A stretch of 64,000 bases of DNA. Origin: Hyphomicrobiales bacterium. Its GTDB lineage: Bacteria > Pseudomonadota > Alphaproteobacteria > Rhizobiales > Rhizobiaceae. Positions 1 to 8,662 of the stretch are shown here, one piece after another. A program made the position numbers and the translations under genes. The stretch lies in assembly GCA_900469345.1 (NCBI GenBank), contig UBWZ01000015.1:100970-164969 (forward strand). The letters run 5' to 3'. The notes beneath the pieces were generated by a model. That model was not told the origin of the DNA. It ran no database searches and saw only the letters and a list, made by a program, of their open reading frames with translations. Numbering within the stretch: the first letter of the stretch is position 1; every line of letters starts with the position of its first letter.

Positions 1-1451
1 ACCACCGAGGGCGTCAGTGCACCGGGTCGATGGATGTTGCCGATCGCCAGCCTCAGGGCCGGAGAGTTCACCCGCGGACTTCTGCGCGCCAGGGCGGCGA
101 TCAGCACGGCCACCAGCCGCAAGGCGACGAAGGCGCCGGCGACGGCGGCAAGGAAGATCGCGGCGAGATACCGGTCTTCGGCCGAGAGGACGGCGAGCGC
201 GCAGAGAAGCGCCAGCGCCGCGCCGGCCGCGAGAAGGTAGGGCCATGACGGAAGGCGCCGCGACTCGAAGCCCTGTTCGCGAAAGAGAGCGGTGGCCGGC
301 ACTTCCCGGGCATGTCCGAGCGGAAGAACGGCAAAGGCGAAGGTGATGATGACCCCGAACACCGCCGCAAGCAAAAGCGCGGAAGGGAAGAGGGCGAGAT
401 CCTTGGGAACGGGCAGAACCCCGTCCAGGAAGTGGAGGGCGATGAGCGGCGTCACGGCGCCGATCAGGATACCGATCGCGGTGCCCGCCAGGCCCAGCAG
501 CATGATCTGGATGAGGTAGATCTGGGTGACGACGGCGGCCGGCGCACCGAGGCACTTGAAGGTGGCGATCGTCGTGCGCTTGGCATCCAGGAAGGCGCGC
601 ACCGCATTGGCGACGCCGACCCCGCCGACGATCAGCGCCGTCAGTCCGACCAGCGTCAGGAACTGGGCGAAGCGATCGACATTTTCCGTCAGCGACGGTG
701 CTGCCCGGTCGCTGGTACGGATCGACCAGCCGGCGCTCGGAAACTGCCTGTTGGCGCGGTCGGTGAGGGTGCCGCGGATGGCAGGATCGTCGAGCCTGAT
801 CTTGTAGGCGTGCTCCACCAGGCTGCCGGTGGTGATCAGGCCGGAGGCATCAAGGGCGTCGCGGCTGATCAGCAGGCGTGGCGCAAACCCGAACCCGTCG
901 GAGACCGCATCCGGCTCGCGCGTCACCGTGCCGGTGATCACCAGGGTGGCATTGCCGAGCAGAAGCCGGTCCCCGGGTTTCAGGCCCATCCGGTCCGCGA
1001 GGAGAGGGGCGGCCAGTGCGCCGAAGGCATCGCCCCGTCTGGCGGTGAGCTCGGCTGCAGGCGAGGCGGGTTCGGTCTGCAGCGTGCCGTAGAGCGGATA
1101 GCCGCTGTCGACGGCCTTTACCTCGACCAGTGCCTGGTCGCTGCCGTCCGGCTTGCGGGCCATGGAGCGAAGGCCGGTGGTGACGGAGACGGTGCCGAGA
1201 CCCTTGAGGAAGGTCTGCTCCTCGGCGGAGGCCTCCCGGTTGTTCAGCTCGAACCTTATGTCGCCGGCCAGCAGTTCCTGGCCCTGGCCGGCGATCGCCG
1301 AGGTGATGGCGCGCGACACGGAGTTGACCGCACCGATCGCGCCGGTGCCAAGAGCGATGCAGGCGAGGAAGATGTAGAAGCCCCTGAGGCCGCCGCGCAT
1401 TTCGCGCAGCGCGAGCCGGAAGGAAATCGGCAGGCGGTGGAGCGCCGTCAT
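1..1451 (-). CDS. ABC transporter permease, FtsX/YbbP type (3' part missing)
   Basis: Membrane subunit of an ABC exporter that pairs with the ATPase encoded just downstream of its start. About 483 N-terminal residues are present and the frame is still open at the window edge; family members run to about 800-850 residues. A membrane segment lies at residues 24-45, followed by a MacB-like periplasmic region, then hydrophobic FtsX-type segments from about residue 250. The reading begins MTALHRLPISFRLALREMRG, typical of the family. Its ATG overlaps the ATPase stop in a TCAT/ATGA junction (1448-1451), so the two are translationally coupled. YbbA/YbbP transporters commonly sit beside a TesA-like esterase, as here. 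The substrate is unknown; a lipophilic compound is an inference from that pairing. Confidence 0.9.
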   Translation of the reverse strand, partial: MTALHRLPISFRLALREMRGGLRGFYIFLACIALGTGAIGAVNSVSRAITSAIAGQGQELLAGDIRFELNNREASAEEQTFLKGLGTVSVTTGLRSMARKPDGSDQALVEVKAVDSGYPLYGTLQTEPASPAAELTARRGDAFGALAAPLLADRMGLKPGDRLLLGNATLVITGTVTREPDAVSDGFGFAPRLLISRDALDASGLITTGSLVEHAYKIRLDDPAIRGTLTDRANRQFPSAGWSIRTSDRAAPSLTENVDRFAQFLTLVGLTALIVGGVGVANAVRAFLDAKRTTIATFKCLGAPAAVVTQIYLIQIMLLGLAGTAIGILIGAVTPLIALHFLDGVLPVPKDLALFPSALLLAAVFGVIITFAFAVLPLGHAREVPATALFREQGFESRRLPSWPYLLAAGAALALLCALAVLSAEDRYLAAIFLAAVAGAFVALRLVAVLIAALARRSPRVNSPALRLAIGNIHRPGALTPSV

Positions 1452-2158
1452 GCGGAGACAACCTGCGGCGTGTGTCCGGAGAGGCCGTCATCGACGATCT
1501 GGCCGGAGCGCACCCGGATCTGGCGTGAGCAGCGGGAGGCGAGCGAGGTGTCGTGGGTGACGAGCAGCATGGTCATGCCGCGCTCCGCCTGTTTGGCGAA
1601 GAGAAGATCGGCGATCTGGCGGCCGGTTTCCGTGTCGAGGTTGCCGGTCGGCTCGTCGGCGATCAGCACGGCCGGCGAGGGGGCAAGCGCACGGGCGATG
1701 GCGACGCGCTGCTGCTCGCCGCCCGACAGCTGGCCGGGGTAATGCTCCAGGCGCTCGCCCAGACCGACCGCGGTCAGCTCGCGGCGGGCTATGTCGAAGG
1801 CATTGGCGACATTGGCGAGTTCGAGCGGAACCGCGACGTTCTCGAGCGCCGTCATGTTGGCGATCAGGTGAAAGGACTGGAAGACGATGCCGATGTTCTT
1901 GCCGCGGAAATCGGCGAGCGCGTCTTCCGACAGCGTGTGCAGGGCGGTGTCGGCGATGACGATCTCGCCGCCGTCGAGGCGCTCGAGGCCGGCGAGCACC
2001 ATCAGCAGCGTCGATTTGCCCGAGCCCGAGGGGCCGATGATGCCGACGGACGCACCCGCCTCGATGTCGAGGTCGATGCCCTTCAGCACGTGGACCCTGG
2101 CGGCTGCGGTGCCGAGGGTCAAATCGGCCTTCTTCAACGTGATGATGGTTTCAGTCAA
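1448..2158 (-). CDS. ABC transporter ATP-binding protein, YbbA/LolD-like
   Basis: ATPase subunit of 236 residues driving the neighbouring FtsX-type permease. It has Walker A GPSGSGKST, the signature LSGGEQQRVAIARAL and Walker B VLIADEPTGNLD. The open frame extends far upstream, but homology begins at TETIITLKKADLTL, so I place the start at a TTG (2158) with an AGGA nine bases before it. It is divergent from the tesA-like gene across 66 bases, which must hold both promoters. It belongs to the MacB/LolD/YbbA group, whose members move lipids, lipoproteins or hydrophobic compounds. The TTG start is inferred. Confidence 0.92.
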   Translation of the reverse strand: MTETIITLKKADLTLGTAAARVHVLKGIDLDIEAGASVGIIGPSGSGKSTLLMVLAGLERLDGGEIVIADTALHTLSEDALADFRGKNIGIVFQSFHLIANMTALENVAVPLELANVANAFDIARRELTAVGLGERLEHYPGQLSGGEQQRVAIARALAPSPAVLIADEPTGNLDTETGRQIADLLFAKQAERGMTMLLVTHDTSLASRCSRQIRVRSGQIVDDGLSGHTPQVVSA

Positions 2159-2224
2159 AACGAAGCGTCCTATATAGCGGTATTCATGCGGCACTGCGGT
2201 AAGGGCAGATCTAGGAGACAGACC

Positions 2225-2893
2225 ATGCGTTTTAAAGCAAGCCTGCTTCACTTCATCGTCATGTCGGGCCTGACGCTCGGCGCCATTGGCGTCTCCGGCG
2301 TCTCTGGAGCCTGGGCGCAGGACAAGACGGTGCAGCTGGTGGGCTTCGGCGACAGCCTGATGGCCGGATACCAGCTCGCGCCGACCGAATCCTACACGGC
2401 AAAGCTGGAGGCCGCGCTCAAGGCAAAGGGCCGCGCGGTCGTCGTGACCAATGCCGGCGTGTCGGGCGACACCAGCACGGGCGGGCTGTCGCGCATCGAC
2501 TGGTCCGTTCCGGACGGCACCGACGGGGTGATCCTCGAGCTTGGCGCCAATGACGCGCTGCGGGGGATTTCCCCGGAGCAGACGGAAAAGAGCCTCGACA
2601 CCACGCTTGCCCGGCTCAAAGAGCGGGGCATTCCGGTTCTGCTGATGGGCATGCTGGCGCCGCCCAACATGGGCGCGGACTACGCGGCGCGGTTCAATCC
2701 GATCTACAAGCGGCTCGCCGAAAAGTACGGCGTCCCGCTCTATCCGTTCTTCCTGGACGGGGTCGCCTCGGTTGCCGGCCTGCAGCTCGAGGATGGCATG
2801 CATCCCAATCCGAAGGGCGTGGATATGATGGTCGAACGGTCGCTGCCTGCCGTGGAAAGCTTCCTGGGGGACATCGAGAAGCGCGCAAAATAA
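2225..2893 (+). CDS. tesA: Secreted SGNH/GDSL arylesterase, TesA type
   Basis: A 222-residue multifunctional acyl esterase (thioesterase I / lysophospholipase / arylesterase family) acting in the periplasm. Residues 1-31 form a signal peptide ending near AWA-QD. The SGNH blocks are visible: GFGDSLMAGY with nucleophile Ser44, GxSGDTS, ELGANDALRG, and DGMHPN with Asp190 and His193, the same D-x2-H spacing as E. coli TesA. An AGGAGA ribosome site precedes the ATG. It is divergent from the YbbA/YbbP-like exporter, a recurring gene arrangement. Confidence 0.93.
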   Translation: MRFKASLLHFIVMSGLTLGAIGVSGVSGAWAQDKTVQLVGFGDSLMAGYQLAPTESYTAKLEAALKAKGRAVVVTNAGVSGDTSTGGLSRIDWSVPDGTDGVILELGANDALRGISPEQTEKSLDTTLARLKERGIPVLLMGMLAPPNMGADYAARFNPIYKRLAEKYGVPLYPFFLDGVASVAGLQLEDGMHPNPKGVDMMVERSLPAVESFLGDIEKRAK

Positions 2894-2959
2894 GGTCTTG
2901 CCAGGAAACTCGTTGCATGTTCCGCTGTTAGCGTCTGCAATAGATTCGAGGAGGTCCCT

Positions 2960-3550
2960 ATGCCGAGACTTTTCACCGCCCTCGAAATTCCGCGCAATCT
3001 GGCTCTGAGCCTGTCTCTTTTGCGCGGCGGTCTGCCCGGCGCGCGCTGGATCGACGTCGAAAACTATCACATCACCCTGCGCTTCATCGGTGATGTCGAC
3101 GGACGGACGGCAGACGAGCTGGTGGACCGGCTGGACCGCATAGACCGCCCCGAATTGCCGCTTTCTCTCAATGGCATCGGTTCCTTCGGGTCGAAGAAGC
3201 CGCACTCGATCTGGGCAGGCGTGGCGCCGACCGCTGAGCTTTCCGCCCTGCAGGGGGAGATCGAGCGCATCTGCCAGCGGATCGGCCTGCCACCGGATCC
3301 GCGCAAGTTCATGCCGCATGTGACGCTGGCCCGGCTGAAGAACTGCCGGCTCGACGACGTGGTGCATTATCTCTCCGGGCGCGGCAATTTTCATACGGCG
3401 GCGTTCACGGCACCGCGCTTCGTGCTGATGTCCTCGAAGGAATCGGTCGGCGGAGGCCCCTATCTCACGGAAGAGATCTTTCCGCTCCGGGAGGTCAGCT
3501 TCAGCTCGGCCTATGACGGCGAGCATGAAACGGCCAAGAGCTTCTACTGA
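2960..3550 (+). CDS. thpR: RNA 2',3'-cyclic phosphodiesterase (LigT family)
   Basis: A 196-residue 2H phosphoesterase that opens 2',3'-cyclic phosphates to 2'-phosphates and can ligate RNA ends in reverse. Both catalytic HxT motifs are present, HITL at His37 and HVTL at His120, the usual spacing for ThpR/LigT. GAGGAGG precedes the ATG by an ideal distance. The substrate in the cell is not established for the family. The pterin dehydratase gene follows after 12 bases, so the two may be co-transcribed. Confidence 0.93.
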   Translation: MPRLFTALEIPRNLALSLSLLRGGLPGARWIDVENYHITLRFIGDVDGRTADELVDRLDRIDRPELPLSLNGIGSFGSKKPHSIWAGVAPTAELSALQGEIERICQRIGLPPDPRKFMPHVTLARLKNCRLDDVVHYLSGRGNFHTAAFTAPRFVLMSSKESVGGGPYLTEEIFPLREVSFSSAYDGEHETAKSFY

Positions 3551-3562
3551 CGGACCGGCGGC

Positions 3563-3865
3563 ATGGCCTACCAGGTTCTCGATCCCGCAGCCGTCGAGAG
3601 CGAACTCGCAAGGCTGGACGGCTGGGTGCTGAGCCGTGACGGCACGGCCATTCAGCGTGAGTTCGTGTTCCGGACGTTTGTCGACGCTTTCGCGTTCATG
3701 ACACGCTGCGCGTTCGTCTGCGAAAAGCTCGACCACCATCCGGACTGGTCCAACAGCTACGCGAAAGTGCATGTGAGCCTGACCACCCATGTGGCCCACC
3801 GGCTGACCGATCGTGACTTCGCATTGGCGCGCGCCATGGACCAGGCGTTCCAGGGCGGCAATTGA
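3563..3865 (+). CDS. phhB: 4a-hydroxytetrahydrobiopterin dehydratase
   Basis: A 100-residue pterin-4a-carbinolamine dehydratase. The family dehydrates the 4a-hydroxy-tetrahydropterin made by aromatic amino acid hydroxylases so the cofactor can be recycled. The signature is CEKLDHHPDWSNSYAKVHVSL with the paired histidines, followed by HRLTDRDFALARAMD. Length and motif order match PCD/DCoH. No phenylalanine hydroxylase gene lies in this window, so its partner is elsewhere or it acts in another pterin pathway. Confidence 0.93.
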   Translation: MAYQVLDPAAVESELARLDGWVLSRDGTAIQREFVFRTFVDAFAFMTRCAFVCEKLDHHPDWSNSYAKVHVSLTTHVAHRLTDRDFALARAMDQAFQGGN

Positions 3866-3918
3866 ACTTCAGGCGTCTACACCCATATGGAAACCGGCTG
3901 TTCATAGGGAGAGCGACC

Positions 3919-4317
3919 ATGGATGACGTTAAAATCGGCGAGATTCTGCTGCCGGGCGATGATGCGACCCAGGCAAAGCGCGAGCAGAAGGTGCGCGCCC
4001 GCTTCTGGCCGACGCTCAAGAAGGCCGTGCGGCACGTGCCGTTCAGCCGCGACCTGGTGGCCGCCTACTACTGCGCGCTCGACCCCAAGACGCCGACCCG
4101 CGTGCGGGGACTTCTTCTTGCAGCGCTCGCCTATTTCGTAATGCCCTTCGATGCCGTGCCGGACATCTTCGCCTTTGTCGGCTACACGGACGATATCGCG
4201 GTGCTGGCGACGGCGCTGCGCATCATCCAGGGGCACATCAACGATCACCATTATGATGCGGCCGATGCGGCGCTCGCCGATCAGGCCGATCTGCAGCCGG
4301 CGCCCAACGCGCAGTAG
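3919..4317 (+). CDS. YkvA/DUF1232 family membrane-associated protein
   Basis: A 132-residue protein of unknown function. The DUF1232 core is clear: a basic stretch (LKKAVRHVPFSRDLVAAYYC), then TPTRVRGLLLAALAYFVMPFD, VPD, and a hydrophobic helix ending in GYTDDIAVLATALRII. The frame extends upstream to a TTG, but the ATG at 3919 has AGGGAGAG in front of it and is preferred. Members are small, probably membrane-bound and lack an assigned role. Confidence 0.85.
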   Translation: MDDVKIGEILLPGDDATQAKREQKVRARFWPTLKKAVRHVPFSRDLVAAYYCALDPKTPTRVRGLLLAALAYFVMPFDAVPDIFAFVGYTDDIAVLATALRIIQGHINDHHYDAADAALADQADLQPAPNAQ

Positions 4318-4705
4318 GCTTCAGCGCCGTCCCGTTGCGTGACGGCATGCCGGGTCGCGGCTGCCACGCGCCGCACAGCGCGGCTGCGAGGCCCGGTTTC
4401 ACGGTAACGTGCACACTTGCGCTTCCGCAAGTTCCCGGCCCCCGAGCGCTGCGGACAGGACAGCTTCGGATCGGACAAACTCTCGCCCAAATCCTTGTGT
4501 CACTGGTGCAGATGCCGGGTGATCGGCGACGGATCGATGATCCCTCGCCGAGAGCCGGCTGACAGACTTGGAGACATGGGTGGCATGCCGGTTAAGGCGT
4601 TGACGCTTTGGTAACCAGAATTAAGTCAATATGAACCTATCCTTGACGACGCCTGACAAGGCTTGCCCGACCGGGCACCTCACATACCAAAACCGGCAGG
4701 AGACC
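4318..4705. other. Intergenic stretch without a supported gene
   Basis: 388 bases between the DUF1232 gene and the ialB-like gene. Short open frames occur on both strands but show no recognisable protein and no good ribosome site. The last 110 bases, which become more A+T-rich from about 4590, probably carry the promoter of the ialB-like gene; TTGACG occurs at 4600-4605 but no convincing -10 follows at the usual spacing. Confidence 0.4.
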
Positions 4706-5263
4706 ATGTCTGTAAGAACGATCGCGACCGCATCGGCCCTCATTTTGGCGAGCGCCGGTCTGGCACAGGCCCAAGCGGCAAAAACCACAGCCCAGGCAAA
4801 GCCGCAGCAGACCCAGGCCGCGGCACCCGCCCCCACCCGCATCCAGCAATTCAAAGCCTGGGGCGCCTATTCCTACAAGGCGGGCGCCAGCAACGTCTGC
4901 TACGTGCTGTCCGTTCCGACTACCAAGGAACCGGCGAGCGTCGACCATGGCGACATTTTCTTCATCGTCTCGCAGCGTCCGGGCCAGAACATCTCCTACG
5001 AGCCGCAGGCGATGATGGGCTATACCATGCAGGCCAATTCCAAGGTCACCGTGACGATCGACAACAAGAACTTCACGATGTTCACCAAGGACAGGGCCGC
5101 CTGGGTCGAGAACGCGGCGGAAGAGCCGGCGCTCGTCGCCGCCATGAAGACCGGTCACAACATGACCGTCAACGCCGTCTCGGGCCGCGGCACGAAGACC
5201 AATTACGCCTACAACCTGCAGGGTGTTTCGGCTGCCCTGAAGCAGATCGAAACCTGCAAGTAG
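4706..5263 (+). CDS. Invasion-associated locus B (IalB) family protein
   Basis: A 185-residue secreted protein. Residues 1-23 are a signal peptide ending ALAQA-like, followed by an Ala/Gln/Lys/Pro-rich linker (about residues 24-50) and the IalB domain. That domain shows FKAWGAYSY, a first Cys in NVCYVLS, GDIFFIVSQRP, and a C-terminal Cys in IETCK that may pair with it. GGCAGGAG precedes the ATG, which is why I use 4706 and not the upstream in-frame ATG. The family is named from Bartonella but is widespread in free-living rhizobia, so a role in invasion should not be assumed. Confidence 0.85.
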   Translation: MSVRTIATASALILASAGLAQAQAAKTTAQAKPQQTQAAAPAPTRIQQFKAWGAYSYKAGASNVCYVLSVPTTKEPASVDHGDIFFIVSQRPGQNISYEPQAMMGYTMQANSKVTVTIDNKNFTMFTKDRAAWVENAAEEPALVAAMKTGHNMTVNAVSGRGTKTNYAYNLQGVSAALKQIETCK

Positions 5264-5286
5264 CAGGTTTGCCACCGCAGTGCCGA

Positions 5287-5311
5287 GGGCTGGTCGATGA
5301 CCGGCCCTTTT
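5287..5311 (+). terminator. Rho-independent terminator after the ialB-like gene
   Basis: A nine-pair stem (5287-5295 with 5299-5307, one G-T pair) closes a three-base loop and is followed by TTTT. It sits 24 bases past the ialB-like stop codon. Confidence 0.75.
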
Positions 5312-5471
5312 GCTTTTGGCCGGTAGTGACGCGGCGACATTTTGATGATAAAGCCTGCCGGCAAAGGCTTGGCGCGAGGCGCCGATCGAGCCGATCGTGA
5401 TTTCACACAAGACATGCCCGACCGCGGTGCGCCACGCGCACGATGGACGCATGCTCGAATGGGATGAAAAA

Positions 5472-6713
5472 ATGTCTGTTATCGAGGCCACGGCGCCTGT
5501 TGCCGTCAAGACCCCTCTCGTTGCCAATCCGGACCTGTTCAGCGCCAAGCCGTCGCTGATCGGGCTGACGCGCGAAGACATGGCGACCGCACTCAAGGCA
5601 AAGGGCGTTTCGGACAAGCAGGTCCGCATGCGGGTCAGCCAGCTGTGGCACTGGCTCTACATTCGCGGCGTCTCCGATTTCGATGCCATGACCAATGTCG
5701 CCAAGGACATGCGCGAAATGCTCAAGCAGCATTTCACCATCGCCCGTCCGGAGATCGTCGAGGAACAGATTTCCAACGACGGCACCCGCAAGTGGCTGCT
5801 GCGTTTTCCGCCGCGCGGCGCCGGCCGCCCGGTCGAAGTGGAAACCGTCTACATCCCCGAAGCCGGCCGCGGCACGCTGTGCATCTCCAGCCAGGTCGGC
5901 TGTTCGCTGACCTGTTCCTTTTGCCACACCGGCACGCAGAAGCTTGTCCGCAACCTCACGGCGGAAGAAATTCTGGCCCAGCTGCTGCTGGCGCGTGACC
6001 GGCTGGGCGATTTTCCAGATCGCGAAGCGCCGCACGGGACGATCATGCCGGCCGAAGGCCGCAAGGTTTCCAACATCGTGATGATGGGCATGGGCGAGCC
6101 GCTCTACAATTTCGACAGCGTCAAGACGGCGCTGCTGATCGCCACCGACGGCGACGGGCTTTCGCTCTCGCGGCGCCGCGTGACGCTGTCGACCTCGGGC
6201 GTGGTGCCGGAGATCTTCCGAACCGGCGACGAGATCGGCGTGATGCTGGCGATTTCGCTGCATGCGGTGCGCGACGAGCTGCGCGACATGCTGGTGCCGA
6301 TCAACAAGAAGTATCCGCTCAAGGAGCTGATCGAAGCCTGCCGCAATTATCCGGGCGTCTCCAATGCCCGCCGCATCACGTTCGAATACGTGATGCTGAA
6401 GGACGTCAATGACAGCCTTGAGGATGCCAAGGCGCTGATCAAGCTGCTGAAGGGCGTTCCAGCCAAGATCAATCTCATTCCGTTCAATCCGTGGCCGGGC
6501 ACCAACTACCAGTGCTCTGACTGGGAGACGATCGAGAAATTCGCCGACTTCATCAACCAGGCAGGTTATGCCTCGCCGATCCGCACGCCGCGCGGCCGCG
6601 ACATCCTCGCCGCCTGCGGCCAGCTGAAGTCGGAATCGGAGCGCATGCGCAAGACCGAGCGCATGGCCTTCGAGGCGATGATGATCGCCGGCCACGGCGA
6701 GGACGACGACTGA
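5472..6713 (+). CDS. rlmN: Dual-specificity RNA C2-methyladenosine methyltransferase RlmN
   Basis: A 413-residue radical-SAM enzyme that methylates C2 of A2503 in 23S rRNA and of A37 in some tRNAs. The [4Fe-4S] cysteines lie at 144, 148 and 151 ([12 protein letters not shown]), followed by MGMGEPLYN and [10 protein letters not shown]-terminal Cys in [10 protein letters not shown] is the methyl-carrying residue of the family. The ATG at 5472 fits the usual length; in-frame starts exist upstream at 5451 and 5397 but add residues not typical of the family. It is apparently a single-gene unit. Confidence 0.95.
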   Translation: MSVIEATAPVAVKTPLVANPDLFSAKPSLIGLTREDMATALKAKGVSDKQVRMRVSQLWHWLYIRGVSDFDAMTNVAKDMREMLKQHFTIARPEIVEEQISNDGTRKWLLRFPPRGAGRPVEVETVYIPEAGRGTLCISSQVGCSLTCSFCHTGTQKLVRNLTAEEILAQLLLARDRLGDFPDREAPHGTIMPAEGRKVSNIVMMGMGEPLYNFDSVKTALLIATDGDGLSLSRRRVTLSTSGVVPEIFRTGDEIGVMLAISLHAVRDELRDMLVPINKKYPLKELIEACRNYPGVSNARRITFEYVMLKDVNDSLEDAKALIKLLKGVPAKINLIPFNPWPGTNYQCSDWETIEKFADFINQAGYASPIRTPRGRDILAACGQLKSESERMRKTERMAFEAMMIAGHGEDDD

Positions 6714-6954
6714 TTTCGAATTGGCGGTCGGGCCAGAGCTCAAGCGTCTCGTCCAGCTTCCATTTCCAGTCCACAGGCTATCCACAGGCTATACACATCA
6801 AGACACAGGCATAGTGGGGATTCACGGCGCATGGGCTCATGTCGGGTACCGGCATCGGGCGCCGCCGACCCGCGCGCAAGATGAATGAGAGAGCGTTCCT
6901 GGCGCGGTGATTTTCCTGCTATGATCGCTCCGATCTAAAAAGTTCGGCAGCCCA
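6714..6954. other. Intergenic region between rlmN and the ECF42 cassette
   Basis: About 240 bases with no supported gene. It contains a short direct repetition of CCACAGGCTAT near 6771-6792 that resembles degenerate DnaA boxes, and otherwise nothing I can name. The promoter proposed for the sigma-factor cassette starts at its right edge. Confidence 0.4.
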
Positions 6955-6980
6955 TGTCGATTGGAGACGTTCCGTTCGTC
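6955..6980 (+). promoter_or_regulatory. Candidate ECF42-dependent promoter
   Basis: TGTCGA at 6955-6960 and CGTC at 6977-6980 are separated by 16 bases. From memory, the promoter motif reported for ECF42 sigma factors has TGTCGA at -35 and a CG(A/T)C-like -10, so this would be an autoregulated promoter. The start of the first gene of the cassette lies 66 bases beyond the -10. The match is read from the sequence; the consensus is recalled and should be checked. Confidence 0.55.
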
Positions 6981-7046
6981 ATCCCTGTGCAGCCGGAGGT
7001 ACCGGCCTGCCCGGACACTTGTCCGGCACACAAGAGGATAGCGAAG

Positions 7047-7403
7047 ATGAAATACATCGCACTGATCTACATGGACCCTGCCAAAAGCCCGCCGCCGGAG
7101 TCGCCTGACTTTGGCAAGATGATGAGCGATTACGGGATCGCCACGCAGACCTACAAGACGAACGGCGCCTGGATTGCCGGCGAAGCCCTGCAGCCGGTGA
7201 TGACGGCAACTACGGTGCGGGTCAGGAACGGCCGGACCGAGACGATGGACGGTCCGTTTGCCGAGACCAAGGAGCATCTCGGCGGACTTTACGTCCTCGA
7301 CTGCGCGGATCTCGACGAGGCCATACGCTATGCGGCGATGATCCCGCATGCGGCCATGGGCAGCGTCGAGGTGCGGCCCATCTGGACGATCGACCGGGCA
7401 TGA
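7047..7403 (+). CDS. YCII-related protein of the DGPF group (ECF42 partner)
   Basis: A 118-residue single-domain protein. The YCII fold starts at MKYIALIYMD, and the name-giving motif DGPFAETKEHLGG sits at residues 68-80. DGPF proteins are the constant genomic partners of ECF42 sigma factors; their biochemical activity is unknown. The gene overlaps the sigma gene by four bases (ATGA, 7400-7403), so the two are translationally coupled. A six-pair hairpin (7011-7016 with 7021-7026) lies in the leader. A frame-compatible upstream ATG at 6954 would overlap the putative promoter and is not used. Confidence 0.88.
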   Translation: MKYIALIYMDPAKSPPPESPDFGKMMSDYGIATQTYKTNGAWIAGEALQPVMTATTVRVRNGRTETMDGPFAETKEHLGGLYVLDCADLDEAIRYAAMIPHAAMGSVEVRPIWTIDRA

Positions 7404-8653
7404 GTGGGGACGGGGAGATGGTTCCCGTCGCCGAGGCGATCGAGCAGATCGCCCGGCACGACCGGGGCCGTCTCCTCTCCAGCCTCGTCGGGTCGCTCAG
7501 GGATTTCCAGCTTGCCGAGGACAGCCTGCAGGACGCGTTCGAGTCCGCGCTTGTTCACTGGGGCCGCAACGGTCTTCCCGCCTCTGCGCATGGCTGGCTG
7601 ATGCAGGTCGCCCGCCGCAAGGCTATCGACCGGCTGCGGCGCTCGTCCAGCCTTCGGGCAAAGTCCGACGAGATCGCCTATCTCGCGGAGCAGGAGAACC
7701 GAACCGCTGCCGACGACGATCCGGATCCGATCGGCGACGAACGCCTCAAGCTGATCTTTGCCTGTTGCCATCCGGCGCTGGACGCCAAGACCTGTGTTGC
7801 GCTGACGCTGCGTTCCGTCTGCGGGCTTCGGACGGAGGAGATTGCGTCGGCCTATCTCGACAGCCACGAGGCCATGGCCCAGCGTCTGGTGCGTGCCCGC
7901 CACAAGATCGCCAAGGCCGGCATTGCCTACGCAGTGCCCGGGCCCGATGGCTGGGCAGCACGGCTGGAGACGGTGCTTGCCTCCGTCTACCTGATCTTCA
8001 ACGAGGGATATGCCTCGCAGGGCAGCCAGCACATTCGCGTCGATCTCTGCGAGGAGGCGCTGCGGCTCGGACGGCTGCTGGTGGCGCTGCGACCGGACGA
8101 GCCCGAGATCGAGGGGCTGCTGGCGCTGATGCTGCTGCACCATGCACGCCGGGCGGCACGCCTTGGCAAGGCCGGCGAGATCCTGACGCTCGAGGCGCAG
8201 GATCGCAGCCTCTGGGATCGCGCCGGAATCGCGGAGGGTGCGGCTCTCGTCGAACAGGCGCTGCGGCGGGGCCGGCCCGGCCCCTATCAGTTGCAGGCGG
8301 CGATCATCGCGGTGCATGCGGATGCGGCGAGCTTTGCCGAAACCAACTGGATGGAGATCGTCTGCCTCTACGACGAGCTTGCCCGCACCGGGGGCAATCC
8401 CGTCTACGAACTCAACCGCATCGTGGCGCTTTCCTACGTGGAGGGACCGGCCGCCGCGCTCGCGCGGCTCGAGCCGATCGCCATGGCGCTTTTGCAATAC
8501 CAGCCGTTTCATGCGGTGCAGGCCGACCTGCTTTCGCGGCTGGGTCAGGCCGGCGCGGCAGCGGTCGCCTATCGCCGGGCCATCGACCTGTCGCAATCTG
8601 CGGCGGAAAGGCTGTTTCTGCAGCAGCGGCTCGAGGCGCTCGCCGGTGTTTAG
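7400..8653 (+). CDS. ECF42-type RNA polymerase sigma factor with C-terminal extension
   Basis: A 417-residue sigma factor, more than twice the usual ECF length. Region 2 covers about residues 20-85 (AEDSLQDAFESAL, WLMQVARRKAIDRLRR) and region 4 about 110-165 (LTLRSVCGLRTEEIASAYL). The rest, about 170-417, is an alpha-helical TPR-like extension with IFNEGYAS and the DRSLWDR motif at 268-274, both hallmarks of ECF42. No anti-sigma gene is adjacent, as is usual for this group; control is thought to lie in the C-terminal domain. Confidence 0.92.
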   Translation: MSGDGEMVPVAEAIEQIARHDRGRLLSSLVGSLRDFQLAEDSLQDAFESALVHWGRNGLPASAHGWLMQVARRKAIDRLRRSSSLRAKSDEIAYLAEQENRTAADDDPDPIGDERLKLIFACCHPALDAKTCVALTLRSVCGLRTEEIASAYLDSHEAMAQRLVRARHKIAKAGIAYAVPGPDGWAARLETVLASVYLIFNEGYASQGSQHIRVDLCEEALRLGRLLVALRPDEPEIEGLLALMLLHHARRAARLGKAGEILTLEAQDRSLWDRAGIAEGAALVEQALRRGRPGPYQLQAAIIAVHADAASFAETNWMEIVCLYDELARTGGNPVYELNRIVALSYVEGPAAALARLEPIAMALLQYQPFHAVQADLLSRLGQAGAAAVAYRRAIDLSQSAAERLFLQQRLEALAGV

Positions 8654-8662
8654 GAGGGCCTT

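Noticed and set aside
312..1742. Long open frame on the plus strand (476 codons) opposite the ABC transporter genes
   Set aside because: It is antisense to a well-supported permease and ATPase. Its composition is that of reverse-read G+C-rich codons and it shows no known domain. Similar antisense frames under rlmN, argG, typA, sdhA, mdh, sucA and atpA were dropped for the same reason.
2159..3799. Upstream extension of the ATPase frame through the tesA, thpR and phhB region on the minus strand
   Set aside because: It lies antisense to three clear genes, and homology starts only at the TTG at 2158.
6771..6800. Two DnaA-box-like nine-mers (ctatccaca and ctatacaca) suggesting a replication origin
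   Set aside because: Each has one mismatch to TTATNCACA and only two occur. There is no A+T-rich unwinding zone, and rhizobial chromosomal origins are expected near hemE, which is not here.
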